Below, in pieces: positions 36,489-45,336 of a stretch of DNA of 64,000 bases; the stretch's first letter is position 1, and the number at the start of each line of letters is the position of its first letter. The stretch lies in NCBI RefSeq assembly GCF_000409775.1, contig NZ_KE332394.1:172921-236920 (forward strand), read 5' to 3'. The notes under the pieces were generated by a model. It searched no databases. It saw only the letters and a program-made list of their open reading frames with translations, and was not told the origin of the DNA. The position numbers and the translations under genes were made by a program. Origin of the DNA: Litchfieldella anticariensis FP35 = DSM 16096. Its GTDB lineage: Bacteria > Pseudomonadota > Gammaproteobacteria > Pseudomonadales > Halomonadaceae.

Positions 36489-37478
36489 TTACTTAATGAC
36501 TCCTAACTCTTCCGATAGACTAGAAATATCATTTATTTGCTTTGTGACCAGCTCACGGAATTCAGCGCCGCTGTAGTGGTAGGGCATAAGACCGCTTTGA
36601 GTCATAACTTCCTTCCACTGGTCGCTTTCATACAACTTGTCAACGGCTTCTACCCAGTATTTCTTGGCCTCGTCAGAAATATCTGCTGGCATGTAAAATC
36701 CACGCCAGTTTGCTCCAATAGCATTTATTCCTTGTTCTTTTGCAGTGGGTATGTTGGAAAATTTACCTGGAAGATGTTCATCCGAAAGAACAGCCAAAAC
36801 CTTGAGATCACCAGATTCCATAAAGCCTCTGGCCTCAGAGATATCACCTGTAAAAGCATCAACATGGCCACCTACAACTTGGGTGATAGCATCTGTGCCA
36901 TTGTTATATGATAAATAAGAAATCTTGGGAAGTTGGCTGACACCAGCCTCCTTGGCTGCGATCAGGAGTTTCAAATGATCCCAGCCACCTTTTGAACTTC
37001 CGCCTGCAAACTTTACAGCTTTAGGGTCGTGTTTCAGAGCCTCCATCAACTCTGGGAGGGTGTTATAAGGAGATTCTTTTGACACGGCTAAAACACCGTA
37101 GTCGGCTCCGATAGTGCCTATCCAATTAACCATATCAGCGTTCATGCCAGGAAATTGTTCTTGAGCCAGACGTGTTATAGTCGAAGTTGAAGCGGCAATC
37201 AGAAGATCTTCTTCACCTGAACGCTTGCTGACTGTATGCGCATAAGCCACGCCTCCACCGGCCCCAGCCATATTAATGGTTTGAACACTATTGGGAACCA
37301 AGTCTAATTCTTCCAATACCTTGCCGGCATTCCGGCAAGTAAAGTCCCAGCCACCGCCGGGATCGGCAGGAGCTATACATTCAACTTTCCCTTCAGGCTG
37401 GTAAGCCAAGGCGCTTACACAAAATCCTGCCGTAAGCAAAAAGATTGTCTTTTTGAGGAGCGTGCGGTTCATTGGCAT
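36489..37478 (-). CDS. tctC: Tripartite tricarboxylate transporter substrate-binding protein TctC
   Basis: A 329-residue periplasmic binding protein with a signal peptide (KKTIFLLTAGFCVSALA). Bug-family marks are IAPADPGGGWDFTCR near residue 36 and NMAGAGGGVAYAH. It delivers a carboxylate to TctAB. The sequence is clearly richer in A and T than tctAB, suggesting a different recent history. The start has GAGAAGA upstream. A LysR gene lies upstream on the same strand. Confidence 0.93.
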   Translation of the reverse strand: MPMNRTLLKKTIFLLTAGFCVSALAYQPEGKVECIAPADPGGGWDFTCRNAGKVLEELDLVPNSVQTINMAGAGGGVAYAHTVSKRSGEEDLLIAASTSTITRLAQEQFPGMNADMVNWIGTIGADYGVLAVSKESPYNTLPELMEALKHDPKAVKFAGGSSKGGWDHLKLLIAAKEAGVSQLPKISYLSYNNGTDAITQVVGGHVDAFTGDISEARGFMESGDLKVLAVLSDEHLPGKFSNIPTAKEQGINAIGANWRGFYMPADISDEAKKYWVEAVDKLYESDQWKEVMTQSGLMPYHYSGAEFRELVTKQINDISSLSEELGVIK

Positions 37479-37671
37479 TATCTTCTCCCAGATAACTTAT
37501 CTTCGGTATATGGCGAAAAGCTAAATGTGACGTTTAGGATAAGAAGTCACGATCACATTTTAGGGAGAAAAGTTGAATTTTTAAATTGATTATTGGCGAA
37601 CCTCATTTTCCCTTTTGCGAAAGAAGGACTATCCTTGCCCTTATAAGAAACTTTATGAAAAGTAAGTAAAA

Positions 37672-38562
37672 TTAGTTATTTGCGAGGTGGTCGACCAATG
37701 CCTTCACGGCAGGTGGTAGTATCTTATAACTTTTTACTCCGACTTTGAGCTCACGTCTCGCCCACCCCTCATCTAAGGGTACAGAAGTTACCGGCACTAC
37801 GTTGGAATACATGTCTATCATCTGCTTGGGAAGTATGGCGATGCCTTGGCGGCTAGCCACCAGTTGGCAAATGCAATCATAGCTGCTTACTTTCATACTG
37901 ATTTTCAATTCAGCCTCAAGTTTACTGGCTTCCTCAATGATCTTTTTATAAAGAAAGCTTTCAGAGTGCTGAGAGATTACTTCATGCTTGACAATATCCG
38001 AAAAGCGTAATGAAGTTGCCTCGGACAATGGGTCCTTCACGGAAATTGCTACGGCTAGGTCGTAGGAGCGATATTTAAATGTATCAATTCCCTCAACGTC
38101 TTCTTGCAAGGCGAAGATGCCTAAATCTGCTGTTTCATTTACAATTGCGTTAACGATGGCTGTTCCTACTCGACCTTCTATCTCCAGCTTGATTCCTGGA
38201 TATTTTGCGGAGAATTTTTCGATATCGTCGGGGAGAAACTGTGCCAAAGCAGAAGTTGTGGCATGAATTTTAACTTGTCCACGAATCCCTTCTGAATAAC
38301 CAAGAAGCTCTTTATCCATTGCTTGGACTTTTTCAAATATACACCTCGTGTGGACTAGCAAAGCATGCCCTGTGGATGTTAGTTCGAAACCACGCCTTGA
38401 GCGAATAAATAGCTTTGAACCTAAACGACTTTCAAGCTCAGCTATTCTTTTGCTTATTGCTGATACAGCTAGATGGGCTCTGGCTGAAGCGCGAGTTAAA
38501 CTTTTCTCTTCAGCTACGCACAAGAAAATATGAAGGGAGGTGAGGTCATAATCATACCGCAT
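37672..38562 (-). CDS. LysR family transcriptional regulator
   Basis: A 296-residue LysR protein: N-terminal helix-turn-helix SLTRASARAHLAVSAISKRIAELE near residues 20-43, then an effector domain. CAGGAG precedes the ATG. It lies between the Ldh-type dehydrogenase gene and tctC, all on the minus strand, so it probably controls this transport and oxidation unit. AT-rich like its neighbours. Confidence 0.92.
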   Translation of the reverse strand: MRYDYDLTSLHIFLCVAEEKSLTRASARAHLAVSAISKRIAELESRLGSKLFIRSRRGFELTSTGHALLVHTRCIFEKVQAMDKELLGYSEGIRGQVKIHATTSALAQFLPDDIEKFSAKYPGIKLEIEGRVGTAIVNAIVNETADLGIFALQEDVEGIDTFKYRSYDLAVAISVKDPLSEATSLRFSDIVKHEVISQHSESFLYKKIIEEASKLEAELKISMKVSSYDCICQLVASRQGIAILPKQMIDMYSNVVPVTSVPLDEGWARRELKVGVKSYKILPPAVKALVDHLANN

Positions 38563-38630
38563 TTTCTTGTCTCCTGACAGTAGGCATACTTGATCTTAGC
38601 ATGCCCACTGGACTCAGGTGAAGAATAAAT

Positions 38631-39674
38631 TCAACAGTTTTCCGCTAAACGAAAAACCGAACTGTATAATTCTTCATCATAGATGAGCCCGTTGCTCTTC
38701 TGATGGCGATAATTTTTTAGTTCCCGCTCTCCAGGCAAGATTACTGGTTGTCTCGGATCGGCAGCAGGCGTGTTATGTAGTATCTCCGCAAAATCAGTCA
38801 TCCTGCGCGACAACCATTCTGTGGAACCAAGCACTTTGGCATCAAGAATAAAAAAGAAATGTCCAAGATTTTGTGGAAGATCAGGTTGCTTATCCCACGC
38901 TTTGACATGTGTCAGATAGGATGCATTTGAAAGCAATCCGCACAATAAGTCTACAATCAACGCAAGACCATACCCCTTATGGCCACCCACCGCTTGCAGC
39001 ATACCGTCCAAAGCGGCGGTGGGATCAGTGGTGGGTAGTCCATTCGCGTCAGTTGCCCACGTGTCAGGTATCTTTTGTCCTATATCCCTGGCTTCGCGTA
39101 TCTTGGCTCTTGCCACCATGCTTAAGGCCATATCCAGGAGAACATGGTTTCCATCGGGGCTAGGGATGCCGAAGCCCAAAGGATTATTACCATGCCGTGC
39201 GGCTTTACCACCTGTAGGGGCTATAGTGGTTGTGGCGTTACTACAGATGAAGCTAACAAAGCCCTGCTCTGCTGCGCTAAAAGCATAGGGCATTATAGGG
39301 CCAAAGTGGTTGCTGCCGTTTACGAATGAAATTCCAGTTCCATATTCTTTCGCAATATCAATGGAGGCATTTAGCGCCTTTGTCCCCAGTAAGGGGCCCA
39401 TCGCGTTGTCACCATTAATTCTTGAGATAGTTGGTGTCAGATGCTCGACGGTAATGTTTGGTGTGGTGTTGATTCCACCTACGGAAACTCTTTCGCCATA
39501 GGAGGTGACTCTCTTTATTCCATGCGTTCTTATGCCCATTAAGTCAGCAGTGACAAGGATTTCTGATACTTCTGTGGCATCAGACATGGAAAGACCTAAA
39601 TTGCACAACGCTTTGATAGCCGTTTCATTCGCCTCAGAAGCACTTACAGTCACAGTGTCATTAATTTTTTTCAT
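38631..39674 (-). CDS. Ldh family oxidoreductase (malate/L-lactate dehydrogenase type)
   Basis: A 347-residue member of the non-Rossmann malate/lactate/ureidoglycolate dehydrogenase family: MGIRTHGIKRV near residue 47, NGSNHFGPIMPYA near 120, and GGHKGYGLALIVDLLCGLLS near 230. It oxidises a 2-hydroxy acid with NAD(P). Paired with a carboxylate transporter, its likely substrate is the imported hydroxy acid (inference). GGAG precedes the ATG. Confidence 0.9.
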   Translation of the reverse strand: MKKINDTVTVSASEANETAIKALCNLGLSMSDATEVSEILVTADLMGIRTHGIKRVTSYGERVSVGGINTTPNITVEHLTPTISRINGDNAMGPLLGTKALNASIDIAKEYGTGISFVNGSNHFGPIMPYAFSAAEQGFVSFICSNATTTIAPTGGKAARHGNNPLGFGIPSPDGNHVLLDMALSMVARAKIREARDIGQKIPDTWATDANGLPTTDPTAALDGMLQAVGGHKGYGLALIVDLLCGLLSNASYLTHVKAWDKQPDLPQNLGHFFFILDAKVLGSTEWLSRRMTDFAEILHNTPAADPRQPVILPGERELKNYRHQKSNGLIYDEELYSSVFRLAENC

Positions 39675-39855
39675 GGTTTCTCCATATAAAACCGTATCTC
39701 CACATTTAAGCTATCACTGTCTTGAATTGAAATACATTGATATTTGGGAAACCATTGTTTCCAAAAAGGAAAATGAGTTTGTATGATTGAAACTAAAGTG
39801 AAGTAAAGTTTTATATAGGATGCTGGTGAAAATTTCTAGACAGATAATACTTAGT

Positions 39856-39888
39856 TGTGGAGGTTCCGGATGATCAGTTGAGTCATAG
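39856..39888 (+). repeat. Solitary IS481-type end
   Basis: TGTGGAGGTTCCGGATGATC followed by AGTTGAGTCATAG closely matches the right end of the IS481 copy at 23731-23762. There is no transposase beside it, so it is the relic of a second IS481 copy. It abuts the right copy of the 60-base direct repeat. Confidence 0.65.
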
Positions 39889-39949
39889 AAGCTATCCCGA
39901 CATTCCCATCCATTCCGTCAACCGCTGATAGGCCTTGTGCTGCTGACGC
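39889..39949 (+). repeat. Imperfect 60-bp direct repeat, right copy
   Basis: Matches 33223-33282 over its whole length with a few mismatches and one extra base. Together the copies bracket about 6.6 kb with the tripartite transporter, LysR and Ldh genes. Confidence 0.8.
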
Positions 39950-40073
39950 CATGCAAAACAATACCTGCCTCATCCACCATTCAATCTGCATATTCGAATC
40001 AATGTTGTGCTTTTTCCGCGCCCCCTACACTTTTTATTGCATCGCATCGTTCAGGGAAGAAAAGGAGTCAAGG

Positions 40074-40946
40074 ATGAACCATCGCATTGCCGTGTCAGGT
40101 GCGTTTATCGCTCCGCTGCTGCTCTCCGCCTGCGCGGGGTTCCCGCCCGCCGTCGAGGAGCCGGATCCACTCGCTGCTGAAGTTTGCCACATTACCCGCC
40201 AGCGGCTTGCCGAAGCGCAGCCGGGAACGCCGGAGACCGAAGCGCTGGCCACCCGGATCGAATCGAATTGCGAAGCGCTGGGTCAGGACTATGCCACGGC
40301 GCTACGAACGTCAGCGCTAAGAGGGGCAACGGCGTCGGTCGCGGACTTGCGCAGTCCACATGATCCGGGCTCGGTGGTGCGGCAGGGAGACAAGGTCAGG
40401 GTGACGCTCTGGACCAATCAGGATACCGTCGAGCGATTCTACAGCGGTCAGACGGGCACCACGCCCCCGGACAAACCGGTCGTCTGGGTGACCCTGGCGC
40501 CGGAGATGCAGCAATGGTGTTCCGGCCTTGACTGGGCCGGGGCGTCTCCCGAGGAACGCGCTGCCGATTATCAACGCATCTCGCAGCGACTCGGGTTGCC
40601 GCCTTATTCACTCAACGATCGCTTCGTCTCCCTGTGGGTAGACCCCGAGCGGCTGATGCGCCCTTGTGCGGATCCCGGTACCGAGGACAACACCTGTAGT
40701 GCCACCATGCCTGATACGATCGAGGTGCCGGACCTGACACGTGAGGCCTATACGGCCTGGTTTTCCAATAACGTGGGGTATGCCTATAGTGCTGGCGGCG
40801 CACCCTGGACGCGCTACGGCTGGACCTATGACTGGGCCACTGATGCGGGGGATCCTCCCTATGGGGTCAGCGAATTCATGCTGGCGCCCAGTACCGACTA
40901 CAAGATCGACGCGAGGCACAAGGCCGAGGACTACTGCACGATGTGA
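40074..40946 (+). CDS. Lipoprotein of unknown function
   Basis: A 290-residue product with a lipobox LLSAC at residues 16-20, so Cys20 should be lipidated after export. The mature part is acidic with several cysteines and a segment VRQGDKVRVTLWTNQDTVER that may be a beta domain. AAGGAG stands before the chosen ATG; 41 codons upstream are open but lack a signal. Family not recognised. Confidence 0.7.
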   Translation: MNHRIAVSGAFIAPLLLSACAGFPPAVEEPDPLAAEVCHITRQRLAEAQPGTPETEALATRIESNCEALGQDYATALRTSALRGATASVADLRSPHDPGSVVRQGDKVRVTLWTNQDTVERFYSGQTGTTPPDKPVVWVTLAPEMQQWCSGLDWAGASPEERAADYQRISQRLGLPPYSLNDRFVSLWVDPERLMRPCADPGTEDNTCSATMPDTIEVPDLTREAYTAWFSNNVGYAYSAGGAPWTRYGWTYDWATDAGDPPYGVSEFMLAPSTDYKIDARHKAEDYCTM

Positions 40947-41344
40947 TGGCTGTCGGCAGGCCTTCTGGAGCACGCCGCTCATGCACTGTGGTGTCGCACA
41001 CTCATGGCATGCTGACCTACTGGTCCCGCCGCTTGCCGGCTATTCCCGACCGGTTTCACTACCCGGGCCACGTCTTTTCTTTCCCTTCAGGAGCATAAGG
41101 TAGGGCGCGACAGATGGATTGGCTCGCTGTCCTTGCAGAACACGCATCCGGGGGATGAGTGAAGTCTGGAAAGTACGCACTGTCTTTGCCAGACGCTTTG
41201 TGAGCTATCGCTCCAAAGAACCAGTCAGGGTCGACTCGCCACACAGCCAAGGCGGTCTCAATGACGGCACTACGTGCGACAGCTGGTCCTTGATATCGGG
41301 GACAGATAGATATTTCAAAGGTCGACGCGATGCCTCAGCCAATC
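40947..41344. other. Gap without a called gene
   Basis: Frames here are short and without recognisable domains. GGGGACAGATAGATATTT at 41298-41315 resembles the motif at 33575-33590. Confidence 0.35.
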
Positions 41345-41932
41345 TCATCGGGCCTCGGCGCCGAGCTCACGTAGCTTGCGGAACCACTTGTCGAGCTCCC
41401 GCTCTCCCATCGATTCAACACTGCCGATCAGCGTCTCGCGAACCGGTGAAAAGCCGACGAAGCCGAGGATGTTGCGCTCCAGCGACTTGATGCTATGGGC
41501 GCGATAGAGATGGCGGTAGACCACTGCCGGCATGCCCATGGTAACCACCACTCTAGCCGAACGCGCTGTGAGGCCCTTCTCGCCCAGCGGGTTGCCTTCC
41601 ACGTAGCGAAAAGCGAAGCCGGGGCGCAGCACGTGTTCAAGGAAGGCCTTGACCAGGGCCGGCATGTCACCCAGCCACAGGGGAAAGACCAGCACCATAT
41701 GCTGGCACCAGCCGACGGCCGCCTGAGCCTCCTGCAGTGAGTCGGGTAGCGGGCACTCCTTCCAAGTCTTCTGGCTGCGCAGCAGCGGGAACGTCAGTGT
41801 CGCGATATCGACCACCCGTACCTCATGGCCCTGGGTCCGGGCACCCGCGGCGTAGTGGTCGGCCAGCGCATGGCAGAGGTGCGCTTCGCTGGTGTCGGGG
41901 TGGCCCTGGAGGATCAGGATGCGCTGAGTCAT
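41345..41932 (-). CDS. NAD(P)H-dependent quinone oxidoreductase (flavodoxin-like fold)
   Basis: A 195-residue protein of the NQO/KefF-like family: ILILQGHPDTSEAHLC at residue 4 for flavin phosphate binding, VLVFPLWLGDMPALVKAFLEHV near residue 80, and GFAFRY. It reduces quinones or other two-electron acceptors with FMN or FAD. GGGAG precedes the ATG of MTQRIL; an in-frame start 12 codons earlier is less likely. Confidence 0.88.
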   Translation of the reverse strand: MTQRILILQGHPDTSEAHLCHALADHYAAGARTQGHEVRVVDIATLTFPLLRSQKTWKECPLPDSLQEAQAAVGWCQHMVLVFPLWLGDMPALVKAFLEHVLRPGFAFRYVEGNPLGEKGLTARSARVVVTMGMPAVVYRHLYRAHSIKSLERNILGFVGFSPVRETLIGSVESMGERELDKWFRKLRELGAEAR

Positions 41933-41989
41933 GGCGGTGGGGTCTCCCAAGATAAAGAATACTCTCAACCTAGGTGGTAAGAGCCGGCG

Positions 41990-42153
41990 GCGCGCGCTCC
42001 CGCCCCGGCCGCGACGACGATCTGCTTGTCGGGCTCGTCGGTCACGTCGTCGGCGGTGACCTCAATTGCCGGATCCTTCTTACTGAGCGCGTGGGCGAGA
42101 CGCAGCGCGTTGTAACAGCGCTCAGTGCCATAGAACGGGTCGTTAAGGATGAA
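41990..42153 (-). pseudogene. DsrE-family fragment
   Basis: The minus strand reads ILNDPFYGTERCYNALRLAH and on to SKKDPAIEVT, closely like the start of the intact DsrE gene at 42623-42976 (LLINDAPYGSEKAYNALRL). The frame then runs into unrelated sequence, and no proper start or end remains. It points to an old DsrE duplication in this cluster. Confidence 0.6.
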
Positions 42154-42186
42154 TTAGGCATCATCTTTCGTTAGGGGCGGACGGGT

Positions 42187-42549
42187 TCAGTCGCCGAGCA
42201 CGCGACGGCGCTCCTCGAACTCCTCTTTGTCGATATCACCGCGAGCGAAGCGCTCCTTGAGGATGTCGAGCGGTGCGCGGCCAGGGGGCGTTTGATGAGG
42301 TGTCGCTGCATGCCACGGACCGCCGAGCCAGCGGACGAGAAGGACTGCGACCGCGATCACCAAGGCCAGTATGAGGATCATGAACAGCGGACCGAATATC
42401 ATCCCGTACCACCCTCCACCCCATCCCATCATGTGGGGGCCGTAGGCATACCTCTCGGGGTCAGACAGCCCCTGCGCCCACACCCAGCTTGGCACAAGGG
42501 CAACGGCTGCTCCTGCTGCGGCGACCATCGAATTCGAGACCCTTTTCAT
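42187..42549 (-). CDS. SHOCT domain-containing membrane protein
   Basis: A 120-residue protein with an N-terminal signal or membrane segment, one clear membrane span (MIFGPLFMILILALVIAVAVLLV) and a C-terminal SHOCT motif, DILKERFARGDIDKEEFEERRRVL. The role of SHOCT tails is unknown; they are thought to aid oligomerisation. Neighbouring DsrE genes suggest a sulfur or redox setting. Confidence 0.85.
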   Translation of the reverse strand: MKRVSNSMVAAAGAAVALVPSWVWAQGLSDPERYAYGPHMMGWGGGWYGMIFGPLFMILILALVIAVAVLLVRWLGGPWHAATPHQTPPGRAPLDILKERFARGDIDKEEFEERRRVLGD

Positions 42550-42622
42550 TTTCTTGCTCCTTTATTTGGTGACAGAAAATGCTATCGCGCCTAGCACGTC
42601 GACCTGGCACATCAAAATCGGG

Positions 42623-42976
42623 TCAAAATACCAGGATCCGGTCGCAGTCGATCACCCACTGCGCCAGCTGGTCCATCGTGCTGATCTCGATACCTTCGAT
42701 AAGCGGCAAGGCGCGCAGGCCGCGCGCGTCGCAGCAGGTGCTGCAAACCTTCACCTGCGCACCTTTGGCAATCACGGCCTTGAACATGCGCTCGATGTTG
42801 TAATAGCCCTGCGGCGTAGTTTGATTCGAAACCGCGCCGGCCACCGCATCGGCCATCAGGAACACATGCAGCGCCGTGTCCGCATGATCCTTCTGCAGAG
42901 CCATGACCAAGCGCAGTGCGTTGTAGGCTTTCTCCGAACCATAGGGCGCATCGTTGATCAGTAGCAGGATCTTCAT
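42623..42976 (-). CDS. DsrE family protein
   Basis: A 117-residue DsrE/F-like protein: MKILLLINDAPYGSEKAYNALRL at the start (20-residue motif begins at residue 1), then a conserved paired-cysteine segment KVCSTCCDARGL near residue 75. DsrE proteins relay sulfur or act in small redox complexes in the cytoplasm. A good start with GGAGG lies upstream. Confidence 0.85.
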   Translation of the reverse strand: MKILLLINDAPYGSEKAYNALRLVMALQKDHADTALHVFLMADAVAGAVSNQTTPQGYYNIERMFKAVIAKGAQVKVCSTCCDARGLRALPLIEGIEISTMDQLAQWVIDCDRILVF

Positions 42977-43088
42977 GGCATACCCTCCTGGAAGGGCTGG
43001 CTATTGCCCATCAACTTCGGTCAGGGTGACGTGTCGATGGATTTCGCGGCCGTGGTGTGGCATCGCCGAGTACGGTGGTGCTGCCCTG

Positions 43089-43448
43089 TCAGTGATGGCT
43101 TTCGCTAATTGGACCGTCCGCCGCTACCGGCATCGCAGTGGCAATCGTCACGTTGAAGGTTGCAGTGGCCACTGTGCCAAAAAGGCAACGATTGCTTCGA
43201 TGTACACCGTACCGTACCAATGACGCACGTTCGCCGTTTTGATTTGAATCAAGACTATGTGTACTGGACGAGAGGGATAACCGTCCCTTCTCAACCGGCA
43301 GCGCTATCTCCCATGCTGAGATAACGGAGATCAGGATTTCACCGTCTTCTATTTGAAGTTCATGTTCTATGGCTTCGAGTGCATGTTGGGATAGCTGGGA
43401 ATCCCCGTTCACCCACCAAAGCAGGGCGTGCGTATCCAGGAGGACCAA
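43089..43448 (-). pseudogene. PIN-domain (VapC-type) toxin, C-terminally degraded
   Basis: Starts with LLDTHALLWWVNGDSQLS, carrying the first PIN aspartate, and continues to ILISVISAWEIALPVEKGRLSL with the glutamate. After about residue 60 homology is lost; the expected distal aspartates are absent. The probable antitoxin remnant overlaps its start. Non-functional by appearance. Confidence 0.7.
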
Positions 43449-43606
43449 GCCAGCGTCTCCCAGTCGTCCTCACCAACGGGCTCAGACTGATCAGTCAGCT
43501 CAACCACGCTGCCACGCAGCCGATCCTTCGACGTCCTGCTTTTTGTCGTGTCCGGCCTCGGCGTGATCGTGGCGGCAAGCTCATAGGTGGGCATCATCCG
43601 CCCCAT
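43409..43606 (-). pseudogene. Antitoxin remnant paired with the degraded PIN gene
   Basis: Only the C-terminal part looks like an antitoxin, DRLRGSVVELTDQSEPVGED, a tail usual for antitoxins of PIN toxins. The N-terminal part is unrelated and runs into the end of the amidohydrolase gene. The frame overlaps the start of the PIN gene as in a normal pair. Confidence 0.5.
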
Positions 43607-45054
43607 CGCTTCAGATTCAGGAACTCCCGTTTCGTTTTCGGGCCATAGGTGCGGAAATGGGGGTTGGGCTGTTCGCGGTAGGCCAGTTGCTCGCGGGCCA
43701 CGCGGTCATCGCGGGTCCGAAGGCGTACGTCTTCTTCGCGGAGGCCGTAGGGCTTCATGGCATTGCGACCGAACACCCCGGCGCGGATGGCCGGCGTGAT
43801 TTCCGGATAGCCGTGTCGCTCGCGCAGTGGCTCGGCGATCTGGAAGGTCCGGAAGGCTTGGATCTGGTCCTGGGGGGAACCGTACCAGATGGAGTCGGTG
43901 CCCCAGAGGACGTTCTTCTCACCCACGTATTTCAGGAGCTTGCCCAGGCCGTGGGCGGCGGAATCCAGATCGCGTAGCAGGTAGCGCCAGGTGGACCCCA
44001 GTTCGGCGTAGACGTTGGCGTTGGCCACCTCGTTTTCGACGACCGTCCGGATCAGCGAATCGATGCCTTCGTTCCTGTCCGGGCTATAGGGACCTTCCGG
44101 CTGCCCCGGCACGAAGCCGGAGTGGTAGACCAGGAAGTTGACGTCCGGAAACCGCCGGGCGACGCGCCCTATGTCGTCGCATCGAGAGTACTGGTAGGGG
44201 TAGCCGTCGAACGGCAGACCCTTGTGGATGGCGATGTTCTTCACGCCCAGTTTCCGCGCCTTCTCGATGAAGGCCAGGCCAACCTCGTCATCCAGAAAGT
44301 AGCCATCTCGGTTCGGGCCCCACTGGGTGTAGGTCTTCCAGGCCGAGATGGGGTAGCGTTCGGCGAGCTCGTCCATGCCTTCCAGATCGCCCGCCTGGTT
44401 AGGGTTGATGCGACCATGGAGCAGCATGCGGTGGGTGCCCTCCATCCGTGCCACGATCTCGGCGGTGGCGGCCGCCTCCTCGATGGTGAGCGGCTCGGCA
44501 TCGCGCCGCGAGGGAATGAAAGAGAGCACGATCATGTCCGTGTCCGAGTCCTTGAACACGTCCTTGATAAACTCGTCCGGGCCCAGGCAGTGGAGATAGC
44601 TGTGCGTGCCTGGTTCGTCGGCCAGGGCGCACCCAGCTTTGGGGGCCCAGCTCAGTGGGGTGTGTCCCGCCGGCACTCGTTTCAGCCAGTCGCCGTTGGG
44701 ATTGACGAAGTGGCCCTGGACGTCAAAGATGAACTCCCCGCCTTCCAAGGAAACTTTCGCCGCGTCGGGATCGAGATCGGCCTCAGGTGCCAGGGCGAAG
44801 TAGCCGCCGAGCTTGCCCACCGCGGCGTAGGCGTCATTCATCGCCATGAGCGTGGATGCTGCCCCACAGGCCGAGACCAGAAACCTCCGCCGACTGAGCC
44901 CGCACCGCCGGGCGTTGTCACTGGCGCGTTCCTCAGCCAACCGCTTGGCGTAGTGGTGCTCGGGTCCTAGGGGAATGGGGGAGAACTCGCCGTTGGTGGT
45001 GGTGTCGAGCTTGACCGGCAGCCGCTGTCCTTCGGGATCGTGCTGCTGGTTCAT
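43594..45054 (-). CDS. Amidohydrolase family protein with Tat-type signal
   Basis: A 486-residue protein. A twin-arginine motif SRRRFLVSA lies at residues 54-62 after a long N-terminal region, followed by a hydrophobic part ending near AYA, so export by Tat is likely. The amidohydrolase_2 barrel has FDVQGHFVNPNGDW, LLHGRINP, FLVYHSGFVPGQPEG and VLWGTDSIWYG with metal-binding His and Asp. It may hydrolyse or decarboxylate a cyclic or aromatic acid in the periplasm. GC-rich and single. Confidence 0.85.
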   Translation of the reverse strand: MNQQHDPEGQRLPVKLDTTTNGEFSPIPLGPEHHYAKRLAEERASDNARRCGLSRRRFLVSACGAASTLMAMNDAYAAVGKLGGYFALAPEADLDPDAAKVSLEGGEFIFDVQGHFVNPNGDWLKRVPAGHTPLSWAPKAGCALADEPGTHSYLHCLGPDEFIKDVFKDSDTDMIVLSFIPSRRDAEPLTIEEAAATAEIVARMEGTHRMLLHGRINPNQAGDLEGMDELAERYPISAWKTYTQWGPNRDGYFLDDEVGLAFIEKARKLGVKNIAIHKGLPFDGYPYQYSRCDDIGRVARRFPDVNFLVYHSGFVPGQPEGPYSPDRNEGIDSLIRTVVENEVANANVYAELGSTWRYLLRDLDSAAHGLGKLLKYVGEKNVLWGTDSIWYGSPQDQIQAFRTFQIAEPLRERHGYPEITPAIRAGVFGRNAMKPYGLREEDVRLRTRDDRVAREQLAYREQPNPHFRTYGPKTKREFLNLKRWGG

Positions 45055-45336
45055 GGCGTCGTCCTCCGCCTACATCACCTGAATTCTTCCAGCGTAGTCC
45101 GTTTATCGACCCATGCCAGCCATCGCGAAGCGCTCGGTCAGTGCAACTCCGACCTCGAATTCAACCGGCGTGACGCCGAATCGGCAGGTGCGTCTATTCG
45201 TCTATGGGTACGATTCGACATGCAACACTCCTGACATGGCAAAGTACCAGCCATTTCACCCCCGCCGATGATGGCAACCTTGCTCGTCGTGGTGCTATTT
45301 GGGAGAGTAGGGCTTCCCACATGAGGGTCGCGATGT

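Noticed and set aside
33575-41315. GGGGACAGAT-type motifs at 33575 and 41298
   Set aside because: They resemble the motif seen near REP-associated transposase genes, but there are only two imperfect copies and no such gene nearby.
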